Shown piece by piece: positions 1-10,168 of a stretch of DNA of 64,000 nucleotides (positions are counted from its first letter, which is position 1; each line of letters starts with the position of its first letter). Below the pieces are notes generated by a model that was not told the origin of the DNA, did not search any database, and saw only the letters and a list, made by a program, of their open reading frames with translations. Both the position numbers and the translations under genes were made by a program. The stretch is from Marsupella aquatica. Lineage: Eukaryota; Marchantiophyta. Location of the stretch: assembly GCA_973895155.1 (NCBI GenBank), contig OZ316893.1, positions 27,156,001 through 27,220,000 on the forward strand, read 5' to 3'.

Positions 1-1555
1 AATTGGATGAAGTACAAGCAAGGCCCACTGCCAAGGCCAAAGGATGTCCACTTTTGCCATCTTTGTTGTGAAAATACTCATACATGGCTCCAACATGTGC
101 AACACATACCACAAGAATTATAGACACTCATGGGTGGTCAGGTTCTTGCATACTTTTAGGATACAGCCTTTATTGTTATCATAATTTGAGTCAAAGCAGG
201 AAGACTGGTAGTTTGGCTGAAGGAGAGAGTCAGGCCCTAGAGGCTGGTGCACTCCGATGCCTTGTCTAAGTTGCAGATAATCTCCACCATGTTCATGACT
301 TTATAGCAGCACCTATATACACCACTTAATTTCAGGAATGAGGGGCTCTTGGCCTGGGGAAGACAAAGAGCCTCCTAAGGGTGAGACACATGAGTCGGAA
401 CTCAGAATTTCTCCTAATTGCGGAGTGAATTGGATATTTAATTGCTTTGGGAGTCCAAAGTTCAGGAAGATTCCTAGGTCTCCAAAATGTCAAATCTTTG
501 GGCATGATTATCTATTGCCTGACTCGATTAGACTAAATGAGAAGACTGTCGGGATCCAAAGGACATTGACACTATCTACTGAGAATGCACAAAGGAAATT
601 GCAGCAAGAATCTTTTGCCTCTTAAAGCGCCACTGTAAAACCTGGTTACACCAGGTTTCACCATTTTTAGTATACTTTTCTTGAAATTGTGGAGCAAAGT
701 CTCATGCTAGAGGAGAGAAATGTGAAAAAGTGAAGAGTCTTGGACACTTCTCCTTTTATATGGACAGTGGTGGTTTAAGGAAGATGGAGGAAGATCTTAA
801 CCAAGAGCTTCACTGGGACAAGACGTTCTATACAATTTATTTTGGTGTGTGACTGTCACAAACGGCCCCATGGTATGTTCAATGGCAGTAAAGCGTTGCA
901 GCAAAATCTACTAGACCCGTGCTAGGCAAGATAATGTATGCTAAAGAGAACCCAATGTTCAGTTTGAGTCAAGTAATGATTTGAGGTAAAAGGAAAAACA
1001 AAAAGTAAAACAAAAACTGTTCGCAAATAAATTTTTTATTAGCAATGCAAATAGATTATTGTAAGTGAGGGAGCTAACAATGACAATTATCCTTTCAACA
1101 AATACAAATTGTACATTTAAGGTTGCAAAAATTGCAAATGATGTTGCTTCATGTGAGTTAAAAATCTACTAATAATGTGAGCAAGTTTTTGCTTTTTTCT
1201 CATTTAGTTAAATACCTGGATCAATTTATTGAAAGTTCTTCTTGATTGATTTTGTATTCATATTGGGAGGCTGATTGGGATTAATGGAAGCACATGAAAT
1301 GGACCATTTCTCTTCATTCAATGAGAGTGTATTGCTTCCACTTTTATTAAATGAAGATTGACTGATACTTTTCTTTAAATTAAAACATTGCTATCCCTCT
1401 TCTATAAATTTTCAAATCACCAAAAAGTAAACTATTAAATAATCCATTAGACTTATAATCAACATAAGCCATCAAAACATGGCTCGACGTGTCAAGAAAA
1501 TATGCACCTTTACTAATTTGTGCATCATATGAAAAAGCCAACATATCGATCTGAT
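1..1555. other. AT-rich intergenic sequence, no gene recognised
   Basis: I see no conserved protein in either strand. Open frames of 60-95 codons near the left edge (for example 338-625) show no motif, no clear splice context and no family resemblance. Composition becomes strongly AT-rich after about 1000. The stretch runs into the degenerate tandem repeat that begins near 1556. Confidence 0.6.
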
Positions 1556-2084
1556 GAGTTACTTATGTCATAGCAAAATTATGGTAGAAATATCACTGGC
1601 AACCTTGCTAACAATATTTAATATATCATGAATAAGAACCTGCATAAAAATGCATATGTTTAGGCTATTAATCAAAGCATTCAATGTTGATCACAAATTT
1701 TTCCAAGGATGAAGGACCTAATTTTTTGTGATCCTACAACATTGAGTAATAATAAAACTACTTTTTAAAGGAATTATCATTTTAGTATCATTTTAGCAAC
1801 TATGCTAGCAATATTATTATTCCAAATCAACAAAACAACTTCCTGCCATTATTGAGTAATTTTGTTAGCCATACTCCTACAAATATTGATCAATAGCCAA
1901 AATCAACATAAATTATAAACTAGCATTGAGTCATAACTCCTTTTCAGAGGCATCATCACTCTATAGTGTCAGCAACCTAGGTAATTATGTTCATATTCAA
2001 AATGTTCAGCATAGACTGATCTATTGATATTTAGTGATGATCATTCCTTAAATTCATTATTGTTTTATGATTATTATCATTGAC
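1556..2084. repeat. Degenerate tandem repeat, unit about 184 bp
   Basis: Three poorly conserved copies begin near 1556, 1740 and 1924. They share an order of short motifs: a CATTGAGT-like start, a TTTTAAAGG or TTTTCAGAGG block, ATCATT, then TAGCAAC. The spacing of about 184 bp is close to a nucleosomal repeat. A related stretch with the same CATTGA and TTTTTAAAGG blocks lies beyond element A, from about 6730. This suggests that element A inserted into the array. Alignment was by eye and divergence is high. Confidence 0.4.
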
Positions 2085-2453
2085 TGTGATGCCTAGCCAG
2101 GAATCACTAGGCCAGTTAAAATGGTAAAATCGGAAGTGTACCCTGAAAACACCTTAGTATAGTAACAAAACAAGGACAATATAAACAATTAAGGGTAACT
2201 ATGGAACCCAAGCCAAGGCCGGAAGTAAGAACGCCACGGCAGGGAACGCGATTAGGTATGGGCGCGCTAAGTGCCGGCGGCTATGGGTAACCAACGGGAA
2301 GGGAGACCAGGCAAGGGGGGTAAGGACCGATCACAATGAATGGTGGCTCATTTGTGAGCACAAACCAAGCAGACGATTACGAGAAGCCAACTGCTGTCAG
2401 TTGCTTAGGCACTATGGGCGGGAGTAGATACCGACTATCAACTCAAGGAGGGC

Positions 2454-3450
2454 ATGAGCAACGTCAATCAAGCTGCTCATTTCTGGGGATGCCTGTTCGA
2501 ACGGGCAACTGAGTACATTGGGACCTACGAGGACGAAGAATTAGAAAGGGCAGCTCGAGAACGGCAGGAGCTCGCTCGACTGTGGGAACTGCAAAAGTCT
2601 GCCTTCCTAGGAGGAGAACTTATCAAGGCCGAGTTCTTGTGGACTCAAACTGCCAATCAGCTCGACGACCTTCTGTTTTGTGAGAACAGAATCGTAGGCA
2701 TTTGGGAAGCCATCAACCGTTGCAACGACATACATTGGGACCTAAAGGGTAGCATGAAGGTGTGGACAAAGGCAACCGTGCTTGGAGAAACATCCACAGC
2801 AGCCGCCATGAAGAGGAAAGGGTCCAACAACGAAGAGGCCACCCCCGCAAAGAGAACAAGGTCGGCAACACCAAAGAAGCCAGCCGAGCAAGGGAGGAGG
2901 AGGCAGGGGGAAGCTGAAGAAGAGGAGGTCGACCCAATCAATGTCGTTCCAACGAGGGATGACACCTGGAGGGGTTGGGCGTCGACCCTCCCAGAGGAAG
3001 TGCAATTATACTTTGCATGAGAGGAGGATGCATGCTTTACGGCTATGCAGACTCGGAAATACCAGGGCTTCATGGCCGGATCCGGCTTGGAAGCCTTCGT
3101 GAAATTACCATGGCTGAAGCCGGAGGTGCCGGATTCTGACTTATTAGAATTCGTGGGATCATGGGATTCCGAGACAATTCCACAAGGGTGTATGGGAAGG
3201 ATTTTTATCTCACTTCCCAGGTGATTGCCGAAGTGTTTGGCTTGCCGATGGGCAATAAGACCAAAGTAGATACTCGGAAGACCTTGCCAGACAAGGAGTT
3301 CAGATCATTCCCAAGGCCATCGACAAAGAACGGCTTCTTCCGGAACATCTGCACCAGCCCGCACATTGGTGAGATGATCGATTTCTTGCGGGTAACCATG
3401 CCTGCAACTTGCCGAGGCCAGAGATTGGCAAGGCACAGGTCTACCTAGCG
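2454..3450 (+). pseudogene. Element A ORF, N-terminal part (FGLP-type domain), frameshifted
   Basis: The first 188 codons (2454-3020) contain an acidic, E/R-rich helical region with a conserved aromatic start (AHFWGCLFERA). After a TGA at 3018 the same frame continues with GLEAFVKLPW and DLLEFV. A shift of frame near 3160 then gives a stretch with VFGLPMGN, a run ending in FP and NGF. The same ordered blocks occur in element B (GFEHLASLPW, then IFGLPEGD, FP and NGF), so this is one shared domain. It resembles the general layout of plant transposon-associated proteins with an FGLP motif, but I cannot place it in a named family. The stop and frameshift make this copy non-functional as read. Confidence 0.5.
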
Positions 3451-3578
3451 GAGAGGTCAGACCCAAGTCGGGACTCCAACGGGTACCTCCTCACCCAACT
3501 AAAAAAGATCTTGAAGGAGGAACAACAGGTGATCGGTCATGGAAGCGTATCTGGGCTTGGCTATCACATACCGTTGTT

Positions 3579-4274
3579 GTGCCGGTATGCCTGGAGTCAG
3601 ATTTTTGCCCCAGTACTTCCCCTACAGGCAAGGGCACCAGAAGAGGTTCGGAACAGAGGCCGGCAGCAGAGAAACCCAACCAGCCCGACAGTCCTACGAT
3701 CGAGCAAGTGTTTAGGCCGAGGACGGAAAACTTGTCGATGCAGCAACCAGGCATGCAGAATCTTCTGAAATTGCTGGAGAAGGAAAAGAAGGCTACGACG
3801 GCGACGGCAACGGCACCGGTACAGGACACTGCTCAAGAGGCAGGCCTAAAGCGACTCACAAGGGAAAACCCCTTTACCAAAGCCAAGGAAAGAAGGAGGC
3901 CGGAACACGAGCCGGGGGTTTGGATGTATGTGGAAGCCGCGAGTCCAAAAACCAATGGAGAGCAACCCAAAGCTCCTGGTCGCGATGAAGAGAAGGAGAG
4001 GACAACCTGGAAGCTGGAGGAGGAACCAGGACCCGTGAGCTGTGTTCGGCAAGAGGCCGTGTTCACAGCAAGACCAGGAGAGCAACGGGGGGAGCCGGTA
4101 GTCCAAGCCGAGGAGGAGGTGGTGGAGGACTATGGCAATGACGACTCCGGCTACGGGTCAAACCATCATGTCCCAGGAGTGAGGACATGTGGCCGCTTCA
4201 TCCCCACGCTTCCTAGAGTAGTTCGAGGAGACCCCAACCACCAGAGGTTGCTCCCCCGAGATTTGACGGGATAA
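3579..4274 (+). pseudogene. Element A ORF, hydrophilic middle region
   Basis: An open frame of 231 codons, rich in Pro, Glu, Lys and Arg and probably disordered. It has no recognisable catalytic motif. It lies between the FGLP-type domain and the coiled coil, where element B also has a low-complexity linker. It is probably the middle of the same protein, separated from the other parts by frameshifts. No start codon is assigned, because the original protein most likely began upstream. Confidence 0.35.
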
Positions 4275-4459
4275 AACAGACGGCACAAGAGTTGCAAGAG
4301 CAACTCAGGGAAGAAGAGGAGGCAGCCCTGGCCAAGGAGAAGGATTTACCTTGGGGAGAATGGCCAGAGGACATCCGGCGGCTTGCAGAAAAATGAAGCA
4401 GCCCTCCACCCACGTTAGAAGAGGTCCGAAAGGCGGCTTGGGAACAAAGGCCGCGGTGG

Positions 4460-5518
4460 GTGATGTCGATGACTACTACCCACTCCACATATGCGCAAGA
4501 CAGAGCCATGGAGTACGGGGAGATGTGTGGGGAACTTGCGCTCAGCATCTTTGGGGAGGAGTTGGAGCAAGGACCTTTTTTCCAGAGAGAGATGTTGGAA
4601 AAAAGCCGATTGGAGGAAGCGGTGGCTTTGGAAAGGATGAAGAAGGACGAGGTCATCCGATGGCTTAGGGAGAAGGAAGCCGAGGCAGAGGACCTGAAGG
4701 CGGCCAAGAAAGCCCAAGATGAGCTACGGATTAAGCGACATGAGCTCAACATCATGCAGGGGAAACTGGATACCGCTTAGTCTGATAATCAGATTATCAA
4801 AGATAAACTGACTCAGACTCAAGGGGAGTTGGCCGACGCGGTCAAGGAGAAGGAGAGGGCGCCAAAGAGGGAGCTCGAGGATCTCCGTAGAGCCCTTGAG
4901 CAGAAGGAGGCCAAGTTAGGGACATGTTATCAAGGGATTATTGTGCTACAACAGGAGCTTGCATCCTTGACGGCCAGCTTGAAGGCCGACATGCGTGAGA
5001 AGGATGATATGCTCGATCAGACTTACGCCAAGATGAACCAGATGGAGTTTGAGGTCGTCCGAGAGCTCGACAAGGAACTGAGAGCAACCCAGGAAGAGAG
5101 GGCTGCCTTGCAGAAGGAATTGGAGGAAGTGCAGAAAGAGCTAGAGAAGGTGCGCGGGGACCTGGACAGAACGCTGGAAGAGTTGGAGGAAAGCACGCGG
5201 AAGCTGGAGAACTTACAACGGCGAGCCGACAACCAAACGAAGCGGCTGAAGAAACAAGCCGCAATATTTAAGTGCTTGGCCTCATCAGTTCAAGCTCCAG
5301 TTGTGGCAACAAGGTTGCTAGGGGTAGTACTAGCCGAGGGACAAGCCGCGGCACTCGCACCGGTGCCGGAGGTAGGTGGCAAGGGGAAGGGACCAGCTGC
5401 CAAACCAGGGAAGAAAAAGAAGCGGAAACCTTCTGGGTCATGGAGCAGCGCGGCTTCTCAAGCCACCATGACCAAGGAGGAGAACACGGCACCAACCTCA
5501 GGCAAGGTCATGGCATAG
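4460..5518 (+). pseudogene. Element A ORF, C-terminal coiled-coil region
   Basis: One frame runs from 4460 to 5518, interrupted only by a TAG at 4778 (one step from CAG). The product is almost all heptad-type sequence rich in Glu, Lys, Leu, Arg and Gln (for example ALQKELEEVQKELEKVRG). A basic Ala/Gly/Pro/Lys-rich tail follows. Such a region would form a long parallel coiled coil, as in multimerising capsid-like proteins. Element B ends with a comparable coiled coil. Function is inferred only from composition. Confidence 0.5.
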
Positions 5519-6679
5519 GATTCAATTGTCCTAGAAGGCGGGGATGGCAAGGCCGAGGCCGGGACGATCGTTGATGAAGCCAGGGTAGCGGATCCATCAC
5601 TAGAGCAGGCCAAAGCTGAGACCAAAGCCGAGGGTGGACCCGGTCAGGCCACGGGAGAGTTGACTCGGTCTGGGGCACGTAATCTGTCAGAAGACGGACC
5701 TACGGTAGTGGCTACGGAGGAAACATTGGGGGCGTCTGGCATTGAGGATCAGCCACCGCTACCATGACGGTGGTGGAGGGCCGCTCCTTTTAAGGAGGGA
5801 GGACATGGAGGGAGGAGGCGTGAGTGGGCAGGGCGAGCACAAATCTCCAAGTTTAGAATTAGGATCAGGACCAAGAGACGGCCCTAACACTTAGATTAGT
5901 GGGATTGCGGATCCGCTGGTAATAGCAACACTTGTGCTCTTGCCTCGCTGTACATAGGTAGATTATAAATATGATAGATTAGGCTTACGCTGCAAGGAAT
6001 TAGGAGGATCCACTGCCAGGATAAGTACCTGGGCAGCGGGGAGTTTTGGGCCTTTTTCTTTAGCAATTTTTTAGTGCACCAGCAGAGCTGGGATCAAGTA
6101 GTAAAAGAAGCTCTCGATTAGTTATCGGGTTAGTTATACAGTGACCCTTGTGTATATTCATGTTTCCTCATGCCTAAGAGATGAATAGAGTTGGCCTCAC
6201 GGCTTAGTTCGCAAATCTTGTGTATGAGAAGTACTGTTTGTATGGCAAGTGCATGGTATAACTCAGTCAGAAGGAGTCATTTTGCTATTTGTGTGTCGTA
6301 TTAACTTGTTTGAAGATTGCCCACATCACCCAAGAGAGAAGGGAAGTAAGCAAGGTAGTAAGAGTTGGATGTGTCGAGCTGAGAGAGGTCTTAGCGGCTA
6401 ACCCAAGCCAATTGGGGATCATTCCGGCGGTGGAATCCAAACATACCTAAAGGGAGACCAGGAGAGGAAGACAAAGGAAGGCATAGATTAGGCCGGCTAC
6501 TTATCTCATGACCCGATGAAGGATCTGTCCAGTATATGTGTGTAAAATGTTAGTAGAAGAGAGTTAGCAGTGTCCCATGCCGATAAGCCGCGGAACCGGC
6601 CTTGCCGAGAGATGAAACCTACGGGAATTGGCTTGTGCAAGGGGGTTCTTGGGTTTAGGGAGCCATGGGACGCACCACA
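5519..6679 (+). other. Element A 3-prime non-coding region
   Basis: About 1.16 kb between the coiled-coil frame and the right terminus. No conserved protein is seen. The sequence keeps the element's higher GC content and ends at the inverted terminus GCACCACA, followed by the CTGAC flank. Confidence 0.4.
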
Positions 6680-6684
6680 CTGAC

Positions 6685-7840
6685 CAAGTTAACAATATTG
6701 ACAATCACAATTTACATAAAAATCTTTCACAAACATTGAATTACTATCACTTTTTAAAGGTACTGCCCTTTATTGTTAGTGACCTCTTTGACACTATTGA
6801 CATTTCATCAAAAATGTATCTCTTGTGAAGTCTCTAACAATCAATTGAGTCAACTTTGAGAATCAGAGTTCAAAACTTTATGTTGTCAATATTAGCAACA
6901 TATTTGACAACAAAAACAACCAATCTAACAATCATATCTTATTTTCTCAAGGGTTTGTTAGATTATTGAGATTAGAGTCACAAGCCCTAATATTTGAAAA
7001 TTCAGTTAGCTAGTCCCATGTATGAAGCAAATGTAGTTCACGTGAAAATCCATCTTTCATTAGCCACTTGTATATCGTCAATAATATGATTGTCTAACTC
7101 ATATTTGAGCCCTTGTTACTTGTGAACTTGTAAAATGTATGTGCACTAGTCAGCCTAGGGTCCAGAATAGTGTCATATGGACCATGCATTAATTAATAAT
7201 TGCAGTTCCTCTCTAGCTTACCAATCCAGACACTCAACTTTTTGGTGGTCGCTATTCGTGCTCTGTGATTGTTGCTTCGTGCCCAGTGATGTTTCGGCAT
7301 TTGGACTTGATTTTGGCATTAGAGTTAGCTGCTTGGACTTTTTGAGGTTTTGGGCCTTGCTGCTCTATGCTCAGTTCGGTGCTCGGCATCACTACTTACT
7401 GTGGCGTCACTACTTACTGCTTGGTTTTTTCAGTTTGTGCTGCTCTTGGCTGCAGCTGCTCTGTGCTCCCTCTCTCGTGGCTGTTGTGCATATGGTCACT
7501 CTGGGTGTTTTGGCCCAGGTGCTGCTCTCACTCTCTGGTGGTGGCGCTCGTGCACTCATGGTGCTGCTCTTGCTGGTTGTGCCTCGGTTGCCTGTGCTCT
7601 TCATTTATTGCCCCCGGCTGTGCTCTCATTGCTGAACTGTTTTCAGTGTCAGCTGTGCTGTGGTGCTATCAGTTCAGCCTCAGCTGTGTGTTCGACAATG
7701 AGATGGACTATGCAAAGTGGGAGACAAACAACTCTGACTTCTGATAAAGTGGTGTGGTGGCCAGGAAAGCGGGCATATGGTTGTCCAATGTGTGGCAGAA
7801 GGTGGCATCCTATCTATACTAGCCCAATACCTGTGTGTTG
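6685..7840. other. Intergenic; right flank of element A and low-complexity G/T-rich stretch
   Basis: Bases 6685-6830 resemble the degenerate repeat left of element A (CATTGA and TTTTTAAAGG blocks). From about 7240 to 7680 the sequence is rich in CTG, TTG and TGCT. It is open in several frames at once (for example 7177-7635 and 7350-7856), giving Leu/Cys/Ser-rich conceptual proteins without motifs. Overlapping openness of this kind is a composition effect and I call no gene. Confidence 0.5.
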
Positions 7841-8190
7841 CACAAAAAAATGTTGAGGTGAGAAAAGATATCGAGGTGAGAAAAAGATGTTGCGATGAAA
7901 TAAAATGCCCATCAGAGAAAAATTATGGAGGTGAGGAAAAGAGGTCAAAGTGAGAAAAATAGGGCGATGAGGGAAAAGATGGTGAGGTGAGAAAAACATG
8001 TAAAGATGAGGAAAAGATGTTGAGGAGAGAAAAGATATTGAGGTTGAGGGAATGATGTTGTGGTAAGAGGAAGATGCCAAAGTCAAAAAAACATAAGATG
8101 TCAAGGTGACACAAATTATCAAGGAGAGAAAAAATGCCAAGGGTGAGAAAAAATGTCAAGTGAGAATAAAATATAGTGGTAAGATAAAGA
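7841..8190. repeat. Minisatellite, GAGAAAAAGATGTCAAGGT-like unit, locus 1
   Basis: About 350 bp of imperfect tandem copies of a roughly 20 bp purine-rich unit (GGTGAGAAAAAGATG with variants). The array starts just after TGTGTTGCACAAAAAA. The same start sequence and the same unit recur at 55515-56040. After both arrays there is a related tail containing TTCACA-TTTTTTAT and GATAGGGTATTATA. The two loci therefore look like copies of one dispersed element with a minisatellite core. Confidence 0.75.
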
Positions 8191-8519
8191 TGTCAAATTA
8201 GTTCACACTTTTTTATTAAGGATAGGGTATTATAGTGGTAAAAAATAATAGAGGGAGTAACACTTCATGTAGGGATGGCTTACTATGCATGGATGGTACC
8301 AAAAGGACTCTAGTTGACAGCCCACTTTTTTTGCTTGGAAAAGAGCACCACCTTTTCCCTTCACACTAAATGTAATTAAATTTTTGTCTATTCCTTCTCT
8401 TTGTCAGCCCCTGCAAATGCAAATGACCATCACTCTATAAAACAGCAGGGCGTTGTATTATAGTTCTTGATAACTAATCTTGATGAAAAGCTAATCCTTA
8501 TGAAAAGCTGGAATTGGGG

Positions 8520-8880
8520 TCTACTGTAGGTGTTTAGAGTGAAACCTCTAGACACACCTCTAGACACTACTATCTATATAACTAATCTTGATGAGAAACT
8601 AAAGTGAAAGCTTCTAGAGTGAAACCTCATATAAGATAATCTTGATGAGAAACAAAAGTGAAAGTTTCTAGAGTGAAGCCTCTAGACAAAGACTCTAGGG
8701 GCCATCCAAATTTATGCAGATGGAAAAATAGAAAGATGTCATATATGTCAAATTGATATCATGCATGATGAGTTTTTATCATGATTTTTTTTGACATGAT
8801 AAATTATATGCATCAAAATGATGATCATATTTTTGACATGATAAATTATATGCATCAAAATGATGATCATATTGACATGA
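8520..8880. repeat. Short direct repeats (52 bp and 42 bp periods)
   Basis: Two copies of a 52 bp unit containing CTTGATGAGAAAC and TTCTAGAGTGAA begin near 8584 and 8636. Two copies of a 42 bp unit containing TTGACATGATAAATTATATG begin at 8791 and 8833. The motif TCTAGAGTGAAR-CTCTAGAC also occurs at the ends of the foldback element at 61916-62662, so the 52 bp repeat may belong to that family. Confidence 0.6.
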
Positions 8881-10168
8881 GATATTATGTATGTCAAAAT
8901 GCTCGTGTCAATAGAGGTGAAGATCTTAATTTAGGGGTAGGAGAATCTCTATAATCAATTGTAATTTATTCATGATTCATGATCGCGGTTCTTTGTAGAT
9001 ATACTTCAAGTAGATATGATCCATAAGGCTTTTGAATAAATAATCAATAGTCACTGCTCCATTGTGGAAAGTGAAACGATCTTGCAAGGGGGGCTCGATC
9101 CGCTCATTTGTTTCATCGCCTCTCGAAGTGCAGCGTGCAGCTATTTATGACATTTTGAGTAAGCAATGAAGAGTATGATTTAGTATAGATGTTAAATGAA
9201 TTTTAAAACATTCACGAAGATGTATTGGTCAGATTGCAAAAGCTGTTGCCTCAAGGTTTTCATATGTTGGGTTGGACCAAACGGATGAAATACCGAAAAA
9301 TGTCAATACTACTGACCGATTAGATGGCGCTTGCAGCTGTTTGCCATGTTGCCTCTCCTGAGGCACATCACAATATCATTCCACTATGACAGCAATGAAA
9401 TTCCATACCTAGCCAGAAGTTTGAAGTAACATGGTGGGGTAGGGTTAAACCCTAAACCCCAAACTCTTGCATAAGAAACTGGACCACCAGGCTTTGAAAA
9501 GCTCCAGGCGCATACTTATGACATTGAGACAGTACGTACCCTTAGTGCTTGAATCACACATCTTCAGATTCTTTGCCAATTACAACGTGAGGGGACTAGG
9601 AGGGCGAATCGAAAATACTCTAAAACTAAAACGTTTCCCACACTTGAGCCTTCACAAGAAACACTAATCTCGATTTCGTAGTAACTGTCTTAAACTTATT
9701 ACGAGACATATCGAAAAATTGTTCAATGGCGAAGGTTTCAGTAATGCTAGTCCCGCACCATTCTGAACACCAACAGAACATATATCAGGATTAGTTAGTT
9801 GGCCCGAGTACTGTTTACCAGCTGTACAATTCAGTTTTAAAGATGAAAGAAATAATATCCCCACGAATGCATCCATCAGAATGTTCTGAGAAGGCAGTTG
9901 GGCAGCACATCACTTCCGCATCAGCTCCAAATACAAGAAGGGAAAGTAACTGCAGTTTTATCAAAGTTGACTAAGCAACGGTGATTACCTTGAAAAACAT
10001 GAAGTTTATTTGGTGTGCCCATCCCAGAACTCGATCGTTGACACGCTAAACAGTGAGAGCAATTGTGGCTTGTACCAACTTCTCCAGACTTTGCAGTACA
10101 CAAAATCTCACTTCTGTCAAAAGATCAGAAGGCCCATAAACTCGTACCCGGAATTTTTCAGAAATCTT
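8881..10168. other. Intergenic region downstream of SWP73
   Basis: No conserved coding sequence is recognised. A short telomere-like string (AAACCCTAAACCCC) lies near 9448, a common plant promoter/telobox motif without further context here. The part nearest 10168 is expected to contain the 3-prime UTR of the minus-strand SWP73 gene. I cannot define its polyadenylation site. Confidence 0.4.

Larger units (their letters stand above)
2085..6679 (+). mobile_element. Element A: unclassified TG...CA element with gag-like coiled-coil ORFs
   Basis: A GC-rich block of 4595 bp sits in AT-rich sequence. It starts TGTGATGC and ends GCACCACA, an inverted match at 7 of 8 positions. It is flanked by TTGAC (2080-2084) and CTGAC (6680-6684), a 5 bp target duplication with one difference. 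The plus strand holds decayed reading frames (2454-3450, 3579-4274, 4460-5518). Together these encode a protein with a conserved FGLP block and a long C-terminal coiled coil. I find no reverse transcriptase, integrase or transposase and no clear LTR pair. Two short motifs (ACCCAAGCCAA and AAGGGAGACCAGG) occur near both ends in the same order but at different spacing, so strongly diverged LTRs are not excluded. TG...CA ends and 5 bp duplications fit a large non-autonomous LTR element. It resembles element B at 29742-33748. Confidence 0.6.

Noticed and set aside
7177-7856. Overlapping open frames of 125-168 codons
   Set aside because: Several frames are open at once in a CTG/TGCT-rich stretch. 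The conceptual proteins are Cys/Leu/Ser-rich with no conserved features, so this is a composition effect.
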